Assembly (NCBI GenBank): GCA_002392915.1
Contig: DGHQ01000025.1
Location: 74,881-138,880, forward strand
Length of the DNA: 64,000 bases
Direction: 5' to 3'
From: Bacteroidales bacterium UBA3844
GTDB lineage: Bacteria > Bacteroidota > Bacteroidia > Bacteroidales > Paludibacteraceae
Shown: positions 63,987-64,000 of the stretch, in pieces
How the letters are laid out: the number at the start of each line of letters is the position of its first letter
Position numbering within the stretch: the stretch's first letter is position 1
Notes under the pieces: generated by a model
Told to the model about the DNA's origin: nothing
The model's input: only the letters and a program-made list of their open reading frames with translations
The model's database searches: none
Translations under genes and position numbers: made by a program

Positions 63987-64000
63987 CCACATTTCTTACG

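Overview
The window looks like chromosomal DNA of a Bacteroidota member, most likely order Bacteroidales. The signs are type IX secretion (T9SS) type-B cargo proteins with PorP/SprF partners, the phylum-specific -7 promoter TAnnTTTG in front of many genes, weak Shine-Dalgarno signals, and the rplM-rpsI-rpsB-tsf order. Genus cannot be fixed from this sequence alone. No phage, insertion sequence, CRISPR array or tRNA was seen.

Layout: 1-4372 (-) is the N-terminal 1,457 residues of a giant secreted protein that runs off the left edge. Then come a PL14-like polysaccharide lyase, the RNase P RNA (rnpB), a YihY/BrkB membrane protein, an OmpA-family protein, uvrA and an LTA-synthase-like phosphotransferase. 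14.5-22.8 kb is a TetR-controlled fatty-acid-like biosynthetic operon: ketosynthase, ACP, two hotdog dehydratases, thioesterase, an MMPL exporter carrying a methyltransferase-like tail, and a carotenoid-desaturase-like flavoenzyme. It resembles a reduced aryl-polyene/flexirubin cluster. 23.1-25.6 kb holds an SDR and a sugar porter. 25.7-31.6 kb holds an envelope module: a minus-strand operon of NamZ-type muramidase, a second LTA-synthase-like protein and a GtrB-like glycosyltransferase, divergent from a DigH/GHL10-like glycosidase. 31.7-32.7 kb has a frameshifted small secreted protein and an unexplained structured RNA candidate. 32.8-38.7 kb is translation housekeeping (tsf, rpsB, rpsI, rplM, alaS).

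39.0-52.6 kb carries two tandem paralogous three-gene cassettes. Each encodes a large CnaB-like/BIG2 adhesin with a T9SS type-B sorting domain, an OmpA protein with PD40-like repeats, and a PorP/SprF protein. They are followed by an SGNH-SGNH-MBOAT O-acylation operon, ispF, an ExbB-X-ExbD-ExbD energy-transduction operon, a small hypothetical gene and a GH53 galactanase.

The most interesting non-obvious signals are (i) a dispersed intergenic element with two hairpins, the second showing compensatory base changes between copies; (ii) a roughly 200-nt structured RNA candidate with its own promoter at 32.47-32.67 kb; (iii) the duplicated adhesin/OmpA/PorP cassettes, where the second adhesin carries an added Cys-containing Ig-like repeat array; (iv) the MMPL-methyltransferase fusion under a TetR regulon with three related operators.
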